Source: Mactra quadrangularis (taxonomy: Eukaryota > Mollusca > Bivalvia > Venerida > Mactridae). From it: a DNA stretch of 64,000 nucleotides. The notes below the pieces were generated by a model that saw nothing but the letters and a program-made list of their open reading frames with translations, ran no database searches and had not been told where the DNA came from. A program made the position numbers and the translations under genes. Below, piece after piece: positions 1 through 14,736 of this stretch. The DNA lies in contig CM046303.1 of the NCBI GenBank assembly GCA_025267735.1, positions 69,579,034 to 69,643,033 of the forward strand, in the 5' to 3' direction. The first letter of the stretch is position 1. Each line of letters opens with the position of its first letter.

Positions 1-3000
1 TATTGCATCAATATTTTCCTTGTATAACACATTCATACCTTATCAAGGGCGAAGTTGCGCAACTGTGTACACCTTTTAACGAACGAAACCTTTAATGTAA
101 ACATTTTCTCATCGACTGCCAAGACCTTAAGCCTATAGCCGACAAGCATTACAAAGCCTTAACTATATCAGAACTTTTTCATAAAGTCCCACTAGCAATA
201 TTCTAGCCCCCACTGATAAATATAACTTCATACAATGATGCGGTTTGTTATTAATTGCTGCAACTAGTGGAAACGTTAATTATCCTGTTACGTGTAAGAG
301 AAATAAAGTTGTTTACAAAACTGAATCATTATTTATATTGGTAAATGTTCATCTGTCGTTCTTACGTACCAAAACAACACTACAGTGACTAGAGTTAGTT
401 TATAAAACACTTTAATAAACATTATATCATATGTGAGCTACTTATCATGAAGATATCAAGAAACAGTTGCTAGCACACTTTGTGGCATAGTCGTATTTTA
501 TACTTCATACCATGGATGTATATAACACCAGGTTGTAACAACATCAGTCTAGTTAGCAAGTTGAAAATGTTATCAAACACCTAGCTTATGTGCTTTGATT
601 TGTGAAGACGCCGAGCCATTACTATCTATATCTCAGCAAGCACTTCTGACTGTCATTCAGAGACTGGATTCAAAAGTGGTCCATAAATTATGCATTCATA
701 ATAAGACTATAATAGTTTTTTATGCAATTAAATAGCATGTTTAACCCTATATACAAAGGAGTTATTGTGAGACACATTTAGATCTCCAAGGGCTTTATGT
801 GACAACATACTTGTTAATCTGATTGAAATACACAATACGAATACATTAGGGTTTGACATTAATTACCTATTTCTTAACCAAATTTCTTTTACATACCATC
901 GTTTCAAATATAGAATATAATTTTTTTATTACAACCAATCACCCCTGTACGGTGGCCACGTGGCCTTTATGTAACACACAATTAGAACACAATGTATATA
1001 TAATTATGATTCTCAATAGTCCACATTTTGGCTAAATAAATTTAAGCAATGTGTATACATACCAGTACACTGCACTGTAATAGTTTTGAAACTAAATACT
1101 TTAAGTGTTTGAATCAAAATAAACTAACAAATTCTTCAGGGTAAAAAACTATCTAACTTAATTGATGTAACATCAAATTACACAATTTTACACAATAACA
1201 ATATTGTCTGTAACTGTAAGTATTTGTTTAACTTATCAGATATCTCGTGTTAGTTCATCATCGTCCTTGAATGTTTATCAACATATATGATATTAATCTA
1301 AATAAACAAGATGAAAACCACATAGTTGATATAACAGATGTTATTAGAAATATTGATACATAATATATAATTAGTCAGACTTGACTTATGGTATATTAAT
1401 TATTGTTCAATGAATATTTGGTTCATCCTGAAGTATATTCAAAGTAGTATTAACATATCACAAAAGTTTGTCTTTTTAAACCTTTATACTTGTTTTACTT
1501 TTAGATCGAAACGTAACCAATGCATGTATGGTCTTTTAAAAGAACCATGTACTTTATTCTTACTTGATTGTGTATGTACACAGTTAAAACGTGTCGTCAA
1601 GTAAGACCATAAACTGCAAATACATTCATGGATTGAAGTGGACATGGTATTTCATTATTATAGAAATAAACTCCCCTACTTAAATGTTTGGTTTTACATA
1701 TAAAGAGATACAACGTGAACGTTGTAAAGACTTTCATATAGACAGTTTAAACGTGTGTTATGTTTACCACACACAAATACATCATGTTCCACTGCTTTCA
1801 ATAGAATACGTACAATCTTCTTTGATGCTTTAAAATGAATTAATTTTAAAAGAAAATAAACAATGCAGAATCAACTTTTCTGAGAACACTCACTGAGCAA
1901 AATATTATTCCATGAGATAACAGTATTTGATGGTCTTTACAACAGAGTGTCTGATGTCGATCAGAGAATATTTCATGCCGAGTCTTGATTCAACGCTAAA
2001 ATAATATGAGACAAACATCGCTATTTCTAGATTTTATGTGTATTCTAGAGATAAGGTTTTTATTATGTAAGTAGTGGTTCTTTAGAAAGCTTAAGTTTAT
2101 ATGTTTTGTAAAATGCATTTTTTTCTCAAACCGACAATCCTTTTTGAAAGTAATTGGCGAAGTTAATTGCCAATAATCAAAGCTGTTTTGCAATTACAAT
2201 TATAAGTGACTAAAAGTAAAAAACAATACTCTTTCTCGAAAACTAATGATGTATTAAGAATAGCTTTTGATCAATCAGTTTACTAGCAAATAAAAAAGGT
2301 TCACATAATTATCTGCATTTATAAGCGTTTCCAATTTGATTTTGTACCATAGTTTTTATACCAACACTGTGTCTATAACTGCCATGTTCACAATATGACT
2401 TCGAAAACCACAAAACACAAGTTCACATATCTCACTGAAACACATTTGTTATCTTGTGTCTGCACTTAGACAAATATTTAACAAACACTAATGTAATCGA
2501 GTGGTTAACATCACTGATTAAAACACCCTCGAACCGATAATATTCGTAGGTTTTAATTGGCTATCAGACAAAAATGTACGAGCTAGAATAGGTAGTTGCT
2601 TACTAAAAAGATTTAGGACTAGCGTTTCAAAGGGACTGTATCGCCTTATTAGAACTTGTGTTATAACAGGACAATATATAATTTACAACGTCATCTGTTT
2701 TATTCATGTTTATAAAATGTTCATGTAATTTATATTGGCACTTAAAATTAATAGTATCAAACGTTGATGACAAAGTTCGATTTAAAATCACTCGCATGCT
2801 ACGAACAAAATGATATATCTATAAAGACACTATGCTGAATCTCTCTTCAATTAAATGTTAGCAGAATGTATGCCAGACGGATATAAATCACATGATGTAA
2901 AAACGACATATCTATACACCTTAAAACCATTATACCTTTTTGTAAAACAATTTTGTAAGTTATAAACACACTTATGATGTCATTGAATAAGGTGTTATAT

Positions 3001-6000
3001 AAAGTTAATTGTAACAGTATGAAGTCTAGTATCAGAGTATGCTTGGATAACGATTAATTGATGTAAGATTGATGTTATCAGTAAGGTGGTGCTGGAAAAT
3101 ATAAGTTTAGTCATAGATCGTATTACAAATAATCCTAACATAATGCTTACATATAAAACGTATTATAAAATCATAGTTACATGGCATTAGGTAGTCATCC
3201 AGGGATTTGTTCCTTTCTTTTATCTTACAATAAATTATCCATTCTACCCAATAAATAAATCCGACATCACTGCAACCTCCATGAATATGTTAGATGATAA
3301 ATTTGATATATTGATCTAAATGATGAAACCTGGGAATGTTATCTATGATTAAATGTATTATAATGATACATCGCACCATGCAAGGTGGTATAATGCAGCA
3401 ATACATGCTTGTGAGAACATAACATTGGCAGGTAATGAAAATGTATGTATACAGTAGGTGAGGATAATTGACTGAAGAACAAAGAATAACCCCTACATGA
3501 AAACATTATGATAAAATGGTTGTCTAGAAATCAAACATTGATGTATTACTAGACAAGAATAAAACGAACTATTTAGACTTGGTAGCCACTCATGCCAAAA
3601 CAATTAAGCCTTTGTCGATTAGAATGAGTAAGAATGTGTATAAATTCCATATATTATATGATTGTGTAGACTATTGTAAACCTTTTGAATATCATATCAT
3701 AGTTATGCTTATCCATCTGACTTTGAACTGCAATTTTTTTACATTGACGTACGACTATGTTTTTCGTAAGAATTTATTAAAAGGAGCACTGGTTTGGTAC
3801 TTTTTCTAGCAATTGCAAATTAGGTATCCCATTACGAGACCATTTGGAGAATTCGTATGAATGTATCTTATTGCAGTCTTAAAATAATAAACATCTAGCT
3901 TACCTGTAAAGTGTCATACCATGATAAAGCAAGAGTCATATAAATGCCCCTGGTGAACTAGAATTCGATATGTCTTTCAAAAGGGATAAATACAAGCAGA
4001 TAAGTTGTATCATCATTTTTAGCAATGCGCTATTTTATAACCGAAATACCAGCTGACTTCATCAAAGAATGAAAAAAACAACATAAAACATCTTAATATA
4101 AGAGTTCCGTTCTCAAGGATATTCCAAATCAAATTTATTAAGACATATTCCAGACTGCACAGTGTCAAAACAGTTAACTTGTAATATAGCTTCTCAAAAT
4201 GTAAATTATTCATTTTAACTTCTGTTTTAACTGGAATTTACTAAACAGATAAAATGATAGCGAACTAGTTCTGAATATTGTTAGAAGAAATCTCTTAACC
4301 TTTATCCTTCGTTCGAATAATAAGCTTTGCCTTTTTGTAAATGTACATTACAAATAAATGTAGCTTTAGTAACTGTCAAGTCATGCATCAAAGCACAGAC
4401 GCCCAGAATCAAAACATCATGTACACTGGCCATCAAGGTGATTCTTTGAAATAGAACTTAAAAAATTGAATCTATTTTGCACTGATTTGAAACATTACAT
4501 TTCTTTGTGTGTATCATAGATATTATGGGCACGATTGGTAGACGTATTGTGTACAACCAGTAATGTTGATGTTATATCAATATGTTTGCACTTTAGTTCA
4601 CCTCGAATTGTTTTCTTATTTCTCATGCTGCAAAGTGTATAGTAAGTGTACTATGCAAATTTATTTAATTTCTAATTATAAAGCTAGATACATGAACCAT
4701 ATGTCATGATATTGTCTAAATATCAAAAACCAAAAGAGATAAAATTAATAAAGGTCTCTAGAATAAACTTGATGTTATTATTATGTCCTGTTATTAGGTC
4801 ATCTGATCAGAACAATGTGGTAGTGTTAAAAAGGTAAAAGATGCAATACCTGAAGTCTACATACATTATTTAATCACATATGTATTTAGTAGGATTTATA
4901 TCTAATTACAACAAGACAATGTTTAGAATATTCAACAGCATAATTTAATAATAAAATCACATTGTTTACAGTATGAACATTTTTCAATTGGATTTAACTC
5001 ACAATTTATATCATTTTGTATCAATTAAAGAATCACAGAGAGGGACATAGATGAAATCAAAATTAATTTCAACGCCTACTGCGACTACAAGGATATTGCA
5101 TTATTGAACAATTGTGATAGATAATTTAGATTAACTTCTAAGTAATGTTCCATTTTATTGGTAAACTTCCGTTGTTTACTCATAACTCATAAACAAATAA
5201 ACAAGCTTAATGTAATTCCTGTTATTGCTTTGTGCGTGTTTTATATCTGATCATAGAACAAAAACTTCAATTAATTCTGTAATCAATTGTTAAATCACGA
5301 ATATTTAAAATCTGCATGATTTGCACAAATATTGTTATGCTCAAAATGGTTTGAACAATTAATTGAAAATTCGTGTATGTTATATCCGTTGGATTAAACA
5401 GCGGGTTAAATCTGATTGATATGAACAGAAAGCTGATCTGGTGATCGCTCATTCGACGGACAACATGCATATTAAGCACAACTAATTTGTAAACATGAAT
5501 TTCATTGCCATACATATTTGTATTAATATCCAATAACTAGATTATTCCAACAAACAAATATGAATTTCGCCTCTCATAGTTTTGCGACATTTAACTTTTG
5601 AGAAAATTAAACACTCTTTAGATTATATCGCACATTTGGTACAATCTGTATAGTTTTCGTATTAAAAAGGTTTTTAAAACAACATAATCTTACAACATTT
5701 AAAACAAAACCAAATAATGACAAATTTAATTCATTTGAATAAACATGTTATTCATTATTTGCACATTGTTACAACTATCCTCATCGTTCATATATTCTAC
5801 CCTGATATTTTCAAAACAAAAATGGAAACACTGAATTGAAATACACTCCATATGAATTCATAAAACTATGAAGGGAGGACTAGATATAATCATCAAATTT
5901 CAAAACATGACCGATGTACTTGCCTTCGTAGATTTATCAGCAAGTAAACGTTATACTTTGCGTGTGTATATGACATTCAAGGATATAATATAACACGCTA

Positions 6001-9000
6001 GCCTAAGACTTAGATCAAAACTCAACAGTCAGGTAAGACAAAGCACATTTGTTTGTAACACAGACCATAGTTGGATTATACCATTGATGACAAACCTGTC
6101 AAGATTCATTGTCACATTAATCCATCTTATCTTTTAGATTTTCCTGTACAATGTCCGGTGGGTATACTTAGTATAAATTTTGTGGCCTTAAAATGGATCG
6201 ACAATTCCATTGAATAGTTGTGAAAACCACAACATGACTAAATTTAGTATTTCTATATAGTCGTGTTAAATGGGGATATGAAAAGGTGATGGTAATTATT
6301 ACTTTTATAATATAATTATACATTGCCGCATGGATCTAAGGCCTTCTGCTTTTTATTTCTAAACAAACTTGTATACGTGTAAAGCTTATTTATACTATAT
6401 TAGAAATTAGTTGACATTAAAAGATACTAGGTATACATATTGCCAAGTTTAAAAATTGTGGCAAATACGCAGATTATAAGTAAGTAAAGTAAATGATATT
6501 AAAACTAATGTAGCTCATTTTAATTTAATGAAACGACTACACGTAGTCTTTTAGATAACTTAGACATTTGTTTTGAATGATTTCTGTTCTTTTTCAGTAC
6601 TTGTCTACATAAACTGCAACTTTAAATTAGACATGGAGATGATATGGTAAAACCAAAAATACAAAGTTGATAGTTGATGTCTCTATTTATTTGATATCAC
6701 CCTAGATTATTAAAAACCAATACATCGAATGATAATTATATTACAGACTATTATAAAAACATTAACTTCTTGGGATTTCATTTTTGGTTTTATAATTGAT
6801 GTGTAAAGCATTTTATCTATTATGTTAAGATTGTAATATTATTGATAACACATCATTTTTATTCAAGAAGAACGTGTCTACAATTACACCGAATAAGAAA
6901 TAAACGCTTATGACTATTAAATCGTATTTTAAGCATATTGTAAAGCTATGTTATCATATACAATTAAAATAATATATATGTACTAATTATGATAAACGCC
7001 TAATTTGTAGGAATGTGTTTAAAGCAGGTAAAAAGTTGGACATGTGAATTATTATTCAGCTGTAAAATTTATTTGTTAATACATAAAACACACATGACCT
7101 AAACTACGACCTGTAAAAGAACAAAACAGATAAGTGTAAACATATTGCTATAGATTCAACTGATAAAACAATTAAAGATATTCGTATATGATCATTCCAC
7201 TACACCTAATTAAATATGACAAACTGACTAACATCCAAGACATGTCATTATCCTCTATTGCACTAGTTATTGTCTATAATGCTCGGACAATTGATATAAA
7301 ACTATCAATATGCTTATCCAGATAGTAATCTTTGTTACCTGACAGTCAGATGAAACATATAAACGGATTGCCCTTGTTAAAACAATATTTCATGGATACA
7401 GTCAACTCAATGATCAGATTATTTTAAGTCGGAACATGCCTCATCTATTATTTCTTCAATACACATAATGTCGAAGGATGTGTTTAAACAAAGAATACAC
7501 TAAACTGCATACCCTTCTCTCTCAACACTTTTAAAACATGTAATATGATAATTTACACGCTCTGGAATGGAAAGAGTTCTTTTTATCGTCGAGTTAAAGC
7601 ACGTATGAACGTAAATGACGTCTCGGTCAGACGTACTACTTTATACTAACAATGCAATAAATCTACAAAGTACGTATGCATTAAATATATGTCCTCTTCA
7701 GCATGTATGTTAATGTTCACATACAATCGCTTTCGTTATAACAATGTTTGGGTACAATTCACTGTCTTAAAGTTTTCAAAATCAACAAAATGTGTCATAA
7801 TAACGTCAAGCCAATCAAAGTTATTGTAATGTACATACCAAACTAGGCTTCGAATTACAACAATGAAAGCTAATTGATAAAATGTAGTAATAAACTCATA
7901 TTAAAATACCACTGGGAGAATCAATTATTCTCGTAATTGGGTGAAATATTTCCGAGGCGTAACAAACCGCGATTCTTTTGAACTCAATTTATACATCTTT
8001 TAAATTATTCTTTCTGTTAAAATGATTCTTCCAGCCAACAATGAATACCCTCCTTTTTAATGAATAAATGATTTGCTAAAAACGAGGAAACGGAGAGAGC
8101 GTCAGAATGATTTTTTCTACAAGATTAAGTTAAAATTTGAAGTGATTTGAAACGGAACACCTCGACATCAGACTCGCGATGAACATCATTGTGATGCTTA
8201 ATTAGGTATATATCAGAACGATTGTGGATGTGCATCGCCCTAGTCACAATATGGGTGGACAAGTCTATAATTAAAAGTACGTTAACATAAAAATACGTTA
8301 ACATGTTGTTGTTGATGCAACTGATATTAACAATCAAAGTAATGAGTTTTGATCATAACACCACTCCTAATGTGACATGACAAGATGACTTTCTTCATGA
8401 TCTTTTTCTTCTTCTTAATCGTACATGTCATTGAACACTATGTATCAATGGTATGTATAACATTTTCAATATGTTTATCTTGATGAATTCGGCGCGATAT
8501 GACCTTTCTGTGTTGGTGCGCCGTAAAACCCAAACAAACAAACGAACAAACATATTGATGAATATAGTGATTCGACTGTTTGATACTCATATATTATTTT
8601 GATGAAGAAACATTTTATACAAGTTATATGTGAAAGCATATGTAACCAGATGTAGTAATATCAGATACATTTTGTATATCAATTGCCTCGACAAAGAACG
8701 GAATTTAGACCTTATATGACTTAAAAGAATCATGCACGAAGATGACGATGTTATGTTAACTAACGGATGTTTTAAGTTATATTCCATACTCCCAAAAGAT
8801 AATCTGTCAAAAGCACATAAATCGATATATTATTTATTTACAGCACGTCTGTTGAAGTTTATATTTAATCATTTAAATGCCATTTTGCTCTGATGCCAAT
8901 TCATGCAACCATATTAACGTTGCATACATTTTTATGTCATTTTTGCTCTTAATGAACAAAACTGAAAAAAAATACTTCCTGAAGCTAATTGATAAATTAT

Positions 9001-10540
9001 AAATAACTTAAAGGATAAACATACAATACAATACCACAGGGATAGTTAATTATTTACTTAATTGAGTGAAATATTTCTCAAGCATATTAAACAGTGATTA
9101 TAATGAACTCGATTTTAAATGTTTTGGAGTTGTTTTCGACTGTTTAAGTGATTATTATAGTTAACTAGGATGTTCATCTACATTTAATGAATATATAATA
9201 TGCTAAAAAACTTTGACGCGAGTAAAAGAAAACGAGTGTCAGAATGAATTTTTCTACAAGCTTTCAAAATTTGAAGCTAGGTGTTACAAAACATATTAAT
9301 ACCAGAAATGCGATGATGTTGAATGCAACGTCTAGTTGAGTAATAGACATTTAACATTTTTAATAGAACAAACTTTCCTACAAAACATCTTACATATGCA
9401 ACTTCAATGACAGAAAAGCGGTCAGGGTAAAGAAAACTGCACAAATGTTTGGAAGCCATGATTTACTGCAAATAAACTCTTGTCCGCCATTTCAAATTTC
9501 TCTATTATCCAGGGATATATATCAACAAACATCATTAAATATCGGAACGAGTAATACACTGAGACAGCATGGTGTGAAATTTGATCGCAAAATAATTGTC
9601 TCCCAGATATTCAATAGATAAAACATATTAGACATACTCAGACAAATGTATTCACAATGTTTTACATATCGTCAGTATGATAAATCCAGACATCCAAGTC
9701 ACTAGTGATTGTTATATAATATACTGTATATATACCATAATCATACATTTCAACATTTCTACTTTCTTCTAATATTTGCAGACTTTGGAATCACAATGAA
9801 TAATTTTGGTAATGGTAGACTTGTGTTACTCTGTTTAAATAAGGAATGATGCCAACTAAATGCCATGAATACCGTAAATCAAACATGAATGAAACATATA
9901 ATTACGACTAAAATTATATTCATATGACTAACATATCGAAGGTTGTTTGAGAAATATTGCCAAATCTATACAATTGGATTCACAAGCATGTGTAAACTAT
10001 TAATAGGAAAATATTAAAGTTATTTTACTATATCATACTATACCATTCTAGAAGCATTGAAACATGGATATCCTGTATTAAATTGAAAAAAAAAGACACA
10101 CAAACTCAAACTTTAAAAAGTATATCATACATGAGACGATAGTGGTTTCGCTTTCAGAAAATAAAATCAGTAACATATTTATATTTAGTGATATTTGGTA
10201 CTGACATAGTTAAAAACTGAGTCTAATTTGCTTTGGATAATGCGAATAACGCCTGCTGGTATTTTCGCGTTTATTTCATTATAAAAATAAAGCTTGTTTT
10301 GAAAAACATTAACTTACATTGTCACCTTCCAAAAGACGTATTTGACTTGTTACACTAGTTACTGTACGGAAGAAGAAAAAGGAAATAAACTGAAGTAAAT
10401 CGACGTGTCAGGTTTCTACGCGAAAATGTGACTTATAACTTACTGTAAATTCAGCAGATAGTATACTTGGAAATTAAAACATGTACCTGCACAATAAGTA
10501 TTCTTTCTTAAAAGTTTAATAAATGTTACTACCTACAGTT
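1..10540. repeat. Array 1, copy 1 of a ~10 kb tandem segmental duplication
   Basis: This is the longest and least rearranged of three direct copies. Anchors shared by eye include 'cggtttgtta' at 241, 10,543 and 21,999; 'gtagtcatccagggatttgt' near 3190, 12,780 and 24,979; and 'cgctctggaatggaa' at 7559 and 17,040. Base 1 aligns with 20,470, so the window probably opens inside or at the edge of the unit. I see no gene in it. Every open frame is short, and most are interrupted in the other copies. It holds one recognisable retroelement tail (8489-8554) and a block near 6650-6860 that recurs five more times downstream. Confidence 0.9.
8489..8554 (+). mobile_element. 5'-truncated retroelement tail with target-site duplication
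   Basis: This 66-bp insert ends in 'gtgcgccgtaaaaccc' followed by an (aaac)n-like tail, the 3' end style of molluscan SINEs and their partner LINEs. The 9-bp direct repeat TTGATGAAT flanks it (8480-8488 and 8555-8563). Copy 2 lacks the insert at the matching position (near 17,960), so it arrived after the duplication or was lost from copy 2. No tRNA-like head is present, so it is a severely truncated insertion. Confidence 0.65.
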
Positions 10541-11983
10541 ACGCGGTTTGTTAATAATTGCTGCAAATAGTTGAATCGTTAGTTATCATGTTTCGTGTAA
10601 GAGAAATAAAGTTGTTTACAAAACTGAATCATTTATTTATATTGGTAATTGTTCACCTGTCATTCTTACGTACAAAACTAACACTAAAGTGACTAGAGTT
10701 AGTTTATAAAACACTTGGATAAACATCCTATCATATGTGAGCTACTTATCATGAAGATAACAAGCAACAGTTGCTAGCAAACTTTGTGGCAAAGTCCTCT
10801 TTCATACTTACTTTATACCATGGTAGTATATAACACCAGATTTTAACAACATACCTCTAGTTAGCAAGTTTAAAATGTTATCGAACTCCTAGCTTATGTG
10901 CTTTGATTTGTGAAGATGTCGAGCCATTACAATCTATATTTCAGCAATCACTTCTGACTGTCATCCAGAGACTAGATTCAAAAGTTGTCAATAACTTATA
11001 CATCGATAATAAGATTTTAATAGTTTTTATGCAGTCAATCTTCCCTAATAACCAAAATGTTATATACCCTGATTTTTACACATAATGTAAAACGAAGTTA
11101 ACAAAGACATTTATATAGACAGTTTAAATGTGTGTTATGTTTATCACACACAAATTCATCATATTTTAATGCTTTCAATCGACTACATACAATCTTTATC
11201 GACGCTATAAAATGATTAACTTTAACAAAAAATAAACAATGCAAAATCAACTTTTCTAAAAACACTCACTGATCAAAATATTATTCCACGAGATAACAGT
11301 ATTTGACGATCTTTAAAACAGAGTGTCTGATGTCGATCAGAGAAATTTTCAGAGAAAATTATATAAGACAAACATCGCTATTTCTATATTTTCTGGTATT
11401 CCAGTTTAAAGGTTTTTTGTTATGTAAGTAGTGGTTCTTACGAAAGCATTAGTTTATATGTTTTGTGAAATGCACATTTTCTCAAACCGACAATCCTTTT
11501 TGAAAGTAATTGGTGCAGTTAATTGCCCACAATCAAAGCTGTTTTGCGATTGCAATTATAAGTGACTCAAAGTAAAAAGATAACTCATTCTTGAAACTAA
11601 TGATGTATCAATCAGTTTACCAGCAAATGAAAATAAAGTTCACGTAATTATCTTCTTTTGTAATCGTTGGACTACGAAAAACCACGAAACACAAAAAAAC
11701 CATATCTCACTGAAACACATTTTGTCATCTTGTGTCTGCACAAAGACAAATAATTAAAAAACGCTAATGTAATCGAGTGGTTAAAATCACCGATTAAAAA
11801 ACTTGTAACCGATAATAGTTCGTAGGTTTTAGCTGTCTATCAGACAAAAAATGTACGAGCTAAAATAGGTAGTTACTCACTGAAAAGATTTAGGACTAGC
11901 GTTTAAAAGAAACTGTATCGCCTTATTAGAATTTGTGTTATAACAGGACATAATAATTTACAACACCATCTGTTTATATTCAT

Positions 11984-12289
11984 TTATGTTTTATATATTT
12001 ATATTTTCATTAGATTCAACGCCGTGTCAACACAATTTATGTCATTTTACAGCGTCCAGCACATCTAGCCTAGATTTCCTGGTTCCTTGTCTATAACCAG
12101 TACTCACCTATCCTTCCACAAGGCCGGAAACTTCTCCATATTATCTAAGCAATGGAGGAAAATTGACTGTATTGTCAAATTTTCATGGAATGGTATAACT
12201 TCCCCGGGTGGGATTTGAACCCGTGCCCCCTTCGGGACACGATATTCCGAATCCCGGCGCGCTACAAACTGCGCTATCGACCCGGGTTA
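11984..12289 (-). mobile_element. tRNA-derived SINE (family 2), minus strand
   Basis: Read on the minus strand, the element starts with a tRNA-like head at about 12,288-12,205. The head contains a box A-like 'tagcgcagtttgtagcg' and a box B-like 'gggttcaaatccc', the two internal RNA polymerase III promoter blocks. The body runs to an AT-rich tail near 11,990. A perfect 13-bp duplication, TGTTTATATTCAT, flanks it (11,971-11,983 and 12,290-12,302). Copies 1 and 3 have no insert here. The same family recurs at 44,334-44,618, including the central stretch 'cagcacacctaacct'-like and 'acaaggccgga'. A conserved central domain of a named SINE superfamily (for example Meta or V type) is possible but not verified. 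Confidence 0.85.
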
Positions 12290-13616
12290 TGTTTATATTC
12301 ATGATTATGTAATTTGTATTGGCACTAAAAATTAATTAAAGAGAATCAAACGTTGATAACAAATTCGAGTTACAATCATTCACATGCTACGAAAAAATGA
12401 TATATTTGTATAGACACTATGATGATTTTCTCTTCAATATAAGGTAAGCAGAATGTATGCCAGACGGATATAAATCACGCGTGATGGCACACATGACATA
12501 TCTAAACACCGTAAAACCATTATACATTTTTGTGAGACAATTTTGTGAGTTATGAACACAGTTATGATGTCATTATATAAGGTGTTATATAAAGTAGATT
12601 GTAACAGTATGAAGTCTAGTATTAGGGTATGCTTGGATAACGATTAATTGTTGTAAGATTGATGTTATCAGTGGGGTGGTGCTGAAAAATATATGTTTAG
12701 TCATAGATAGTATTACAAATAATCCTAACATAATGCTTACATATAAACCGTATTATAAAACAATAGTGACATGACATTAGGTAGTCATCCAGGGATTTGT
12801 TCCTTTCTTTTATCTTACAATAAATTATCCATTCTAAACAATAAATAAATCCCACATCACTGCGACCTCCATGAATATGTTAGATGATAGAATGATAAAT
12901 TGATCTAAATGATAAAACCTGGGAATGTAGTATATGATTAAATGCATTATAATGATACATCGCACCATGCAAGGTGGTATAATATAGTAATAAATGTTTG
13001 TGAGAACATTACATTGGCATGTAATGAAAATGTATATATACAATATGTGAGGATAATTGACTGGTGAACAAAGCATAACTCTTACATGAAAACATTTTGA
13101 TAAAATGGTTGTCTAGAAATCAAAAATTGATGTATAACTAGACAATAAAAAACATACTATTTAGACTTGGTCGCCACTCATGCAAAAACAATTAAGCCTT
13201 TGTGTATTAGAATGAGTAAGAATGTGTATTAATTCCAAATATTACATGATTGTGTAGAATATTGTATACCTTTTAAACATGATATCATTGTTGTGCTTAT
13301 TATCCATCTGATTTTGAACTGCAAATGGTATTACATTGACGTACGATTACGTTTTTTTTCGTAAGAATATTTATTTAAAGGAGCCCTGGTTTGGTACTTC
13401 TTCTAGCTATTGCAAATTAGGTATCCCATTACGAGACCATTTGGGGAATTCGTATGAATGTATCTTATTGCAGTCTTAAAATAATAAACATCTAGCATAT
13501 CTGTAAAGTGTCATTCCATGATAAAGCAATAGTCATATAAATGCCCCTGGTGAACTAGAATTCGATAAGTCTTTCAAAAGGAATAAATGCAAGCAGATAA
13601 GTTGTATCATCATTTT

Positions 13617-14043
13617 TTTATTTTTTTTTTAACAGAACAAACCTTTATTTCTCAAATCATGATACATGATAATGAGTAATAAGTACATTTTATCAATAGA
13701 AATATAAGAAAAGAAAAAAAATACATGTATATATATATATAAGAAATATTAACACTTCTAGGGGGGAAAGAGAAAGGGGGGAGCGATAAGAAAGTTAAAC
13801 ATTTGACTGTCAAAGAACCCCACCTTTTACATGTATTATTATATTTACCGGAACTATACCGGAAAATGGAATTTTTACACATAGACGCTTGATATATGGA
13901 TTTTGTTGCGAGCGTCTTAAGATTCTGATAATAAAAAAAACACATTTAGTGGAAGGAGTACAATTATTAATAGTATTTTAATTCATTTATGAATGGTTAA
14001 TGCGATGTAAGGATGCACTGCATTGATTTAAATACTTCACTGG
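13617..14043 (-). mobile_element. Poly(A)-tailed retrocopy or LINE 3' end, minus strand
   Basis: On the minus strand this insert ends with 'aaataaaggtttgttctgtt' followed by a long A tract (plus strand 13,613-13,632). That is a polyadenylation signal, a short gap and a poly(A) tail. A 10-bp duplication TCATCATTTT flanks it at 13,607-13,616 and 14,044-14,053. The matching point in copy 1 (near 4015) has no insert. A 97-codon open frame lies inside on the minus strand, but I do not recognise it. The source could be a LINE 3' region or the 3'UTR of a cellular mRNA. Confidence 0.7.
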
Positions 14044-14482
14044 TCATCATTTTCAGGATGTAATTATTAATTGCAATGCACTATGTTATAACCGAAATAC
14101 CAGCTGACTTCATCAAACAATGAAAAAAACAACAACATAAAACATCTTAATATAAGAGTTCCGTTCTCAAGGATATTCCAAATCAAATCTATTAAGAAAT
14201 ATTCCCTGCTACACAGTGTTAAAACAGTTAACTTGTAATAAAGTTTCCTTCTTAATGTAAATTATTCATTTTATCATCTCTTCTAACTAGAATTTTTCTA
14301 AACAGATAAAATGATAGAGCACTAGTTCTGAATATTGTTAGAGGAAATCTCTTAACCTATATTGGTTCCTTCAAATAATAAGATTTGCATTTTCGTAAAT
14401 GTACATTACAATTTATGTAGCTTATGTAACTGTCAAGTCATGCATCAAAACACAGACGCCCAGAATCAAAACATCATGTACA

Positions 14483-14736
14483 AAGGGTGTCCCAGTAAAT
14501 CGTGTACTTTGTCCATAACTTTCTTCCCTTACGTCACATGATGATTATAATTTACAAGACAGTTTGTTTGTCATATTTTTATACAAATTAGGCATTTGAC
14601 TTATCAGAACTTGCATTAAAGGCTTCATTTTAATGTTTATCTAATACAAGGTATGTGCATGCGGCGCAACCACTTTTACACTTGTATATTCATTCATACT
14701 GAGTTCGAGTGAACAACAAAATTTAAACTTAAACTT
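14483..14736. mobile_element. Mariner/Tc1-like terminal fragment replacing part of copy 2
   Basis: Homology with copy 1 stops after 'catcatgtaca' and is replaced by sequence opening 'gggtgtcccagtaaatcgtg'. The GGTGTCCCA start is characteristic of the terminal repeats of many IS630/Tc1/mariner elements. No matching inverted terminus is visible at the other boundary, where array-1 homology resumes ('ataaatctgatttggtgat'). No transposase coding is seen. It is best read as a one-ended or internally deleted element. Confidence 0.45.

Noticed and set aside
1410..1604. Gene conserved between copies 1 and 3 (1410 and 23,181)
   Set aside because: The frame is identical only because the DNA is duplicated; an 8-bp insertion shifts it in copy 3 and copy 2 lacks the region.
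10903..11085. Coding exon (ICEDVEPLQSIFQQ...) shared by array-1 copies
   Set aside because: Copy 3 has a 1-bp insertion in the middle, and replacement changes outnumber silent ones about two to one between copies 1 and 2. I keep it as noncoding with low certainty.
12205..12288. Functional tRNA gene on the minus strand
   Set aside because: It is the head of a SINE with a second copy at 44,520-44,618 and an exact 13-bp duplication; the anticodon region does not fold normally.
13652..13945. 97-codon minus-strand gene
   Set aside because: It lies wholly within a poly(A)-tailed retrocopy inserted in copy 2 only, and no family is recognisable.
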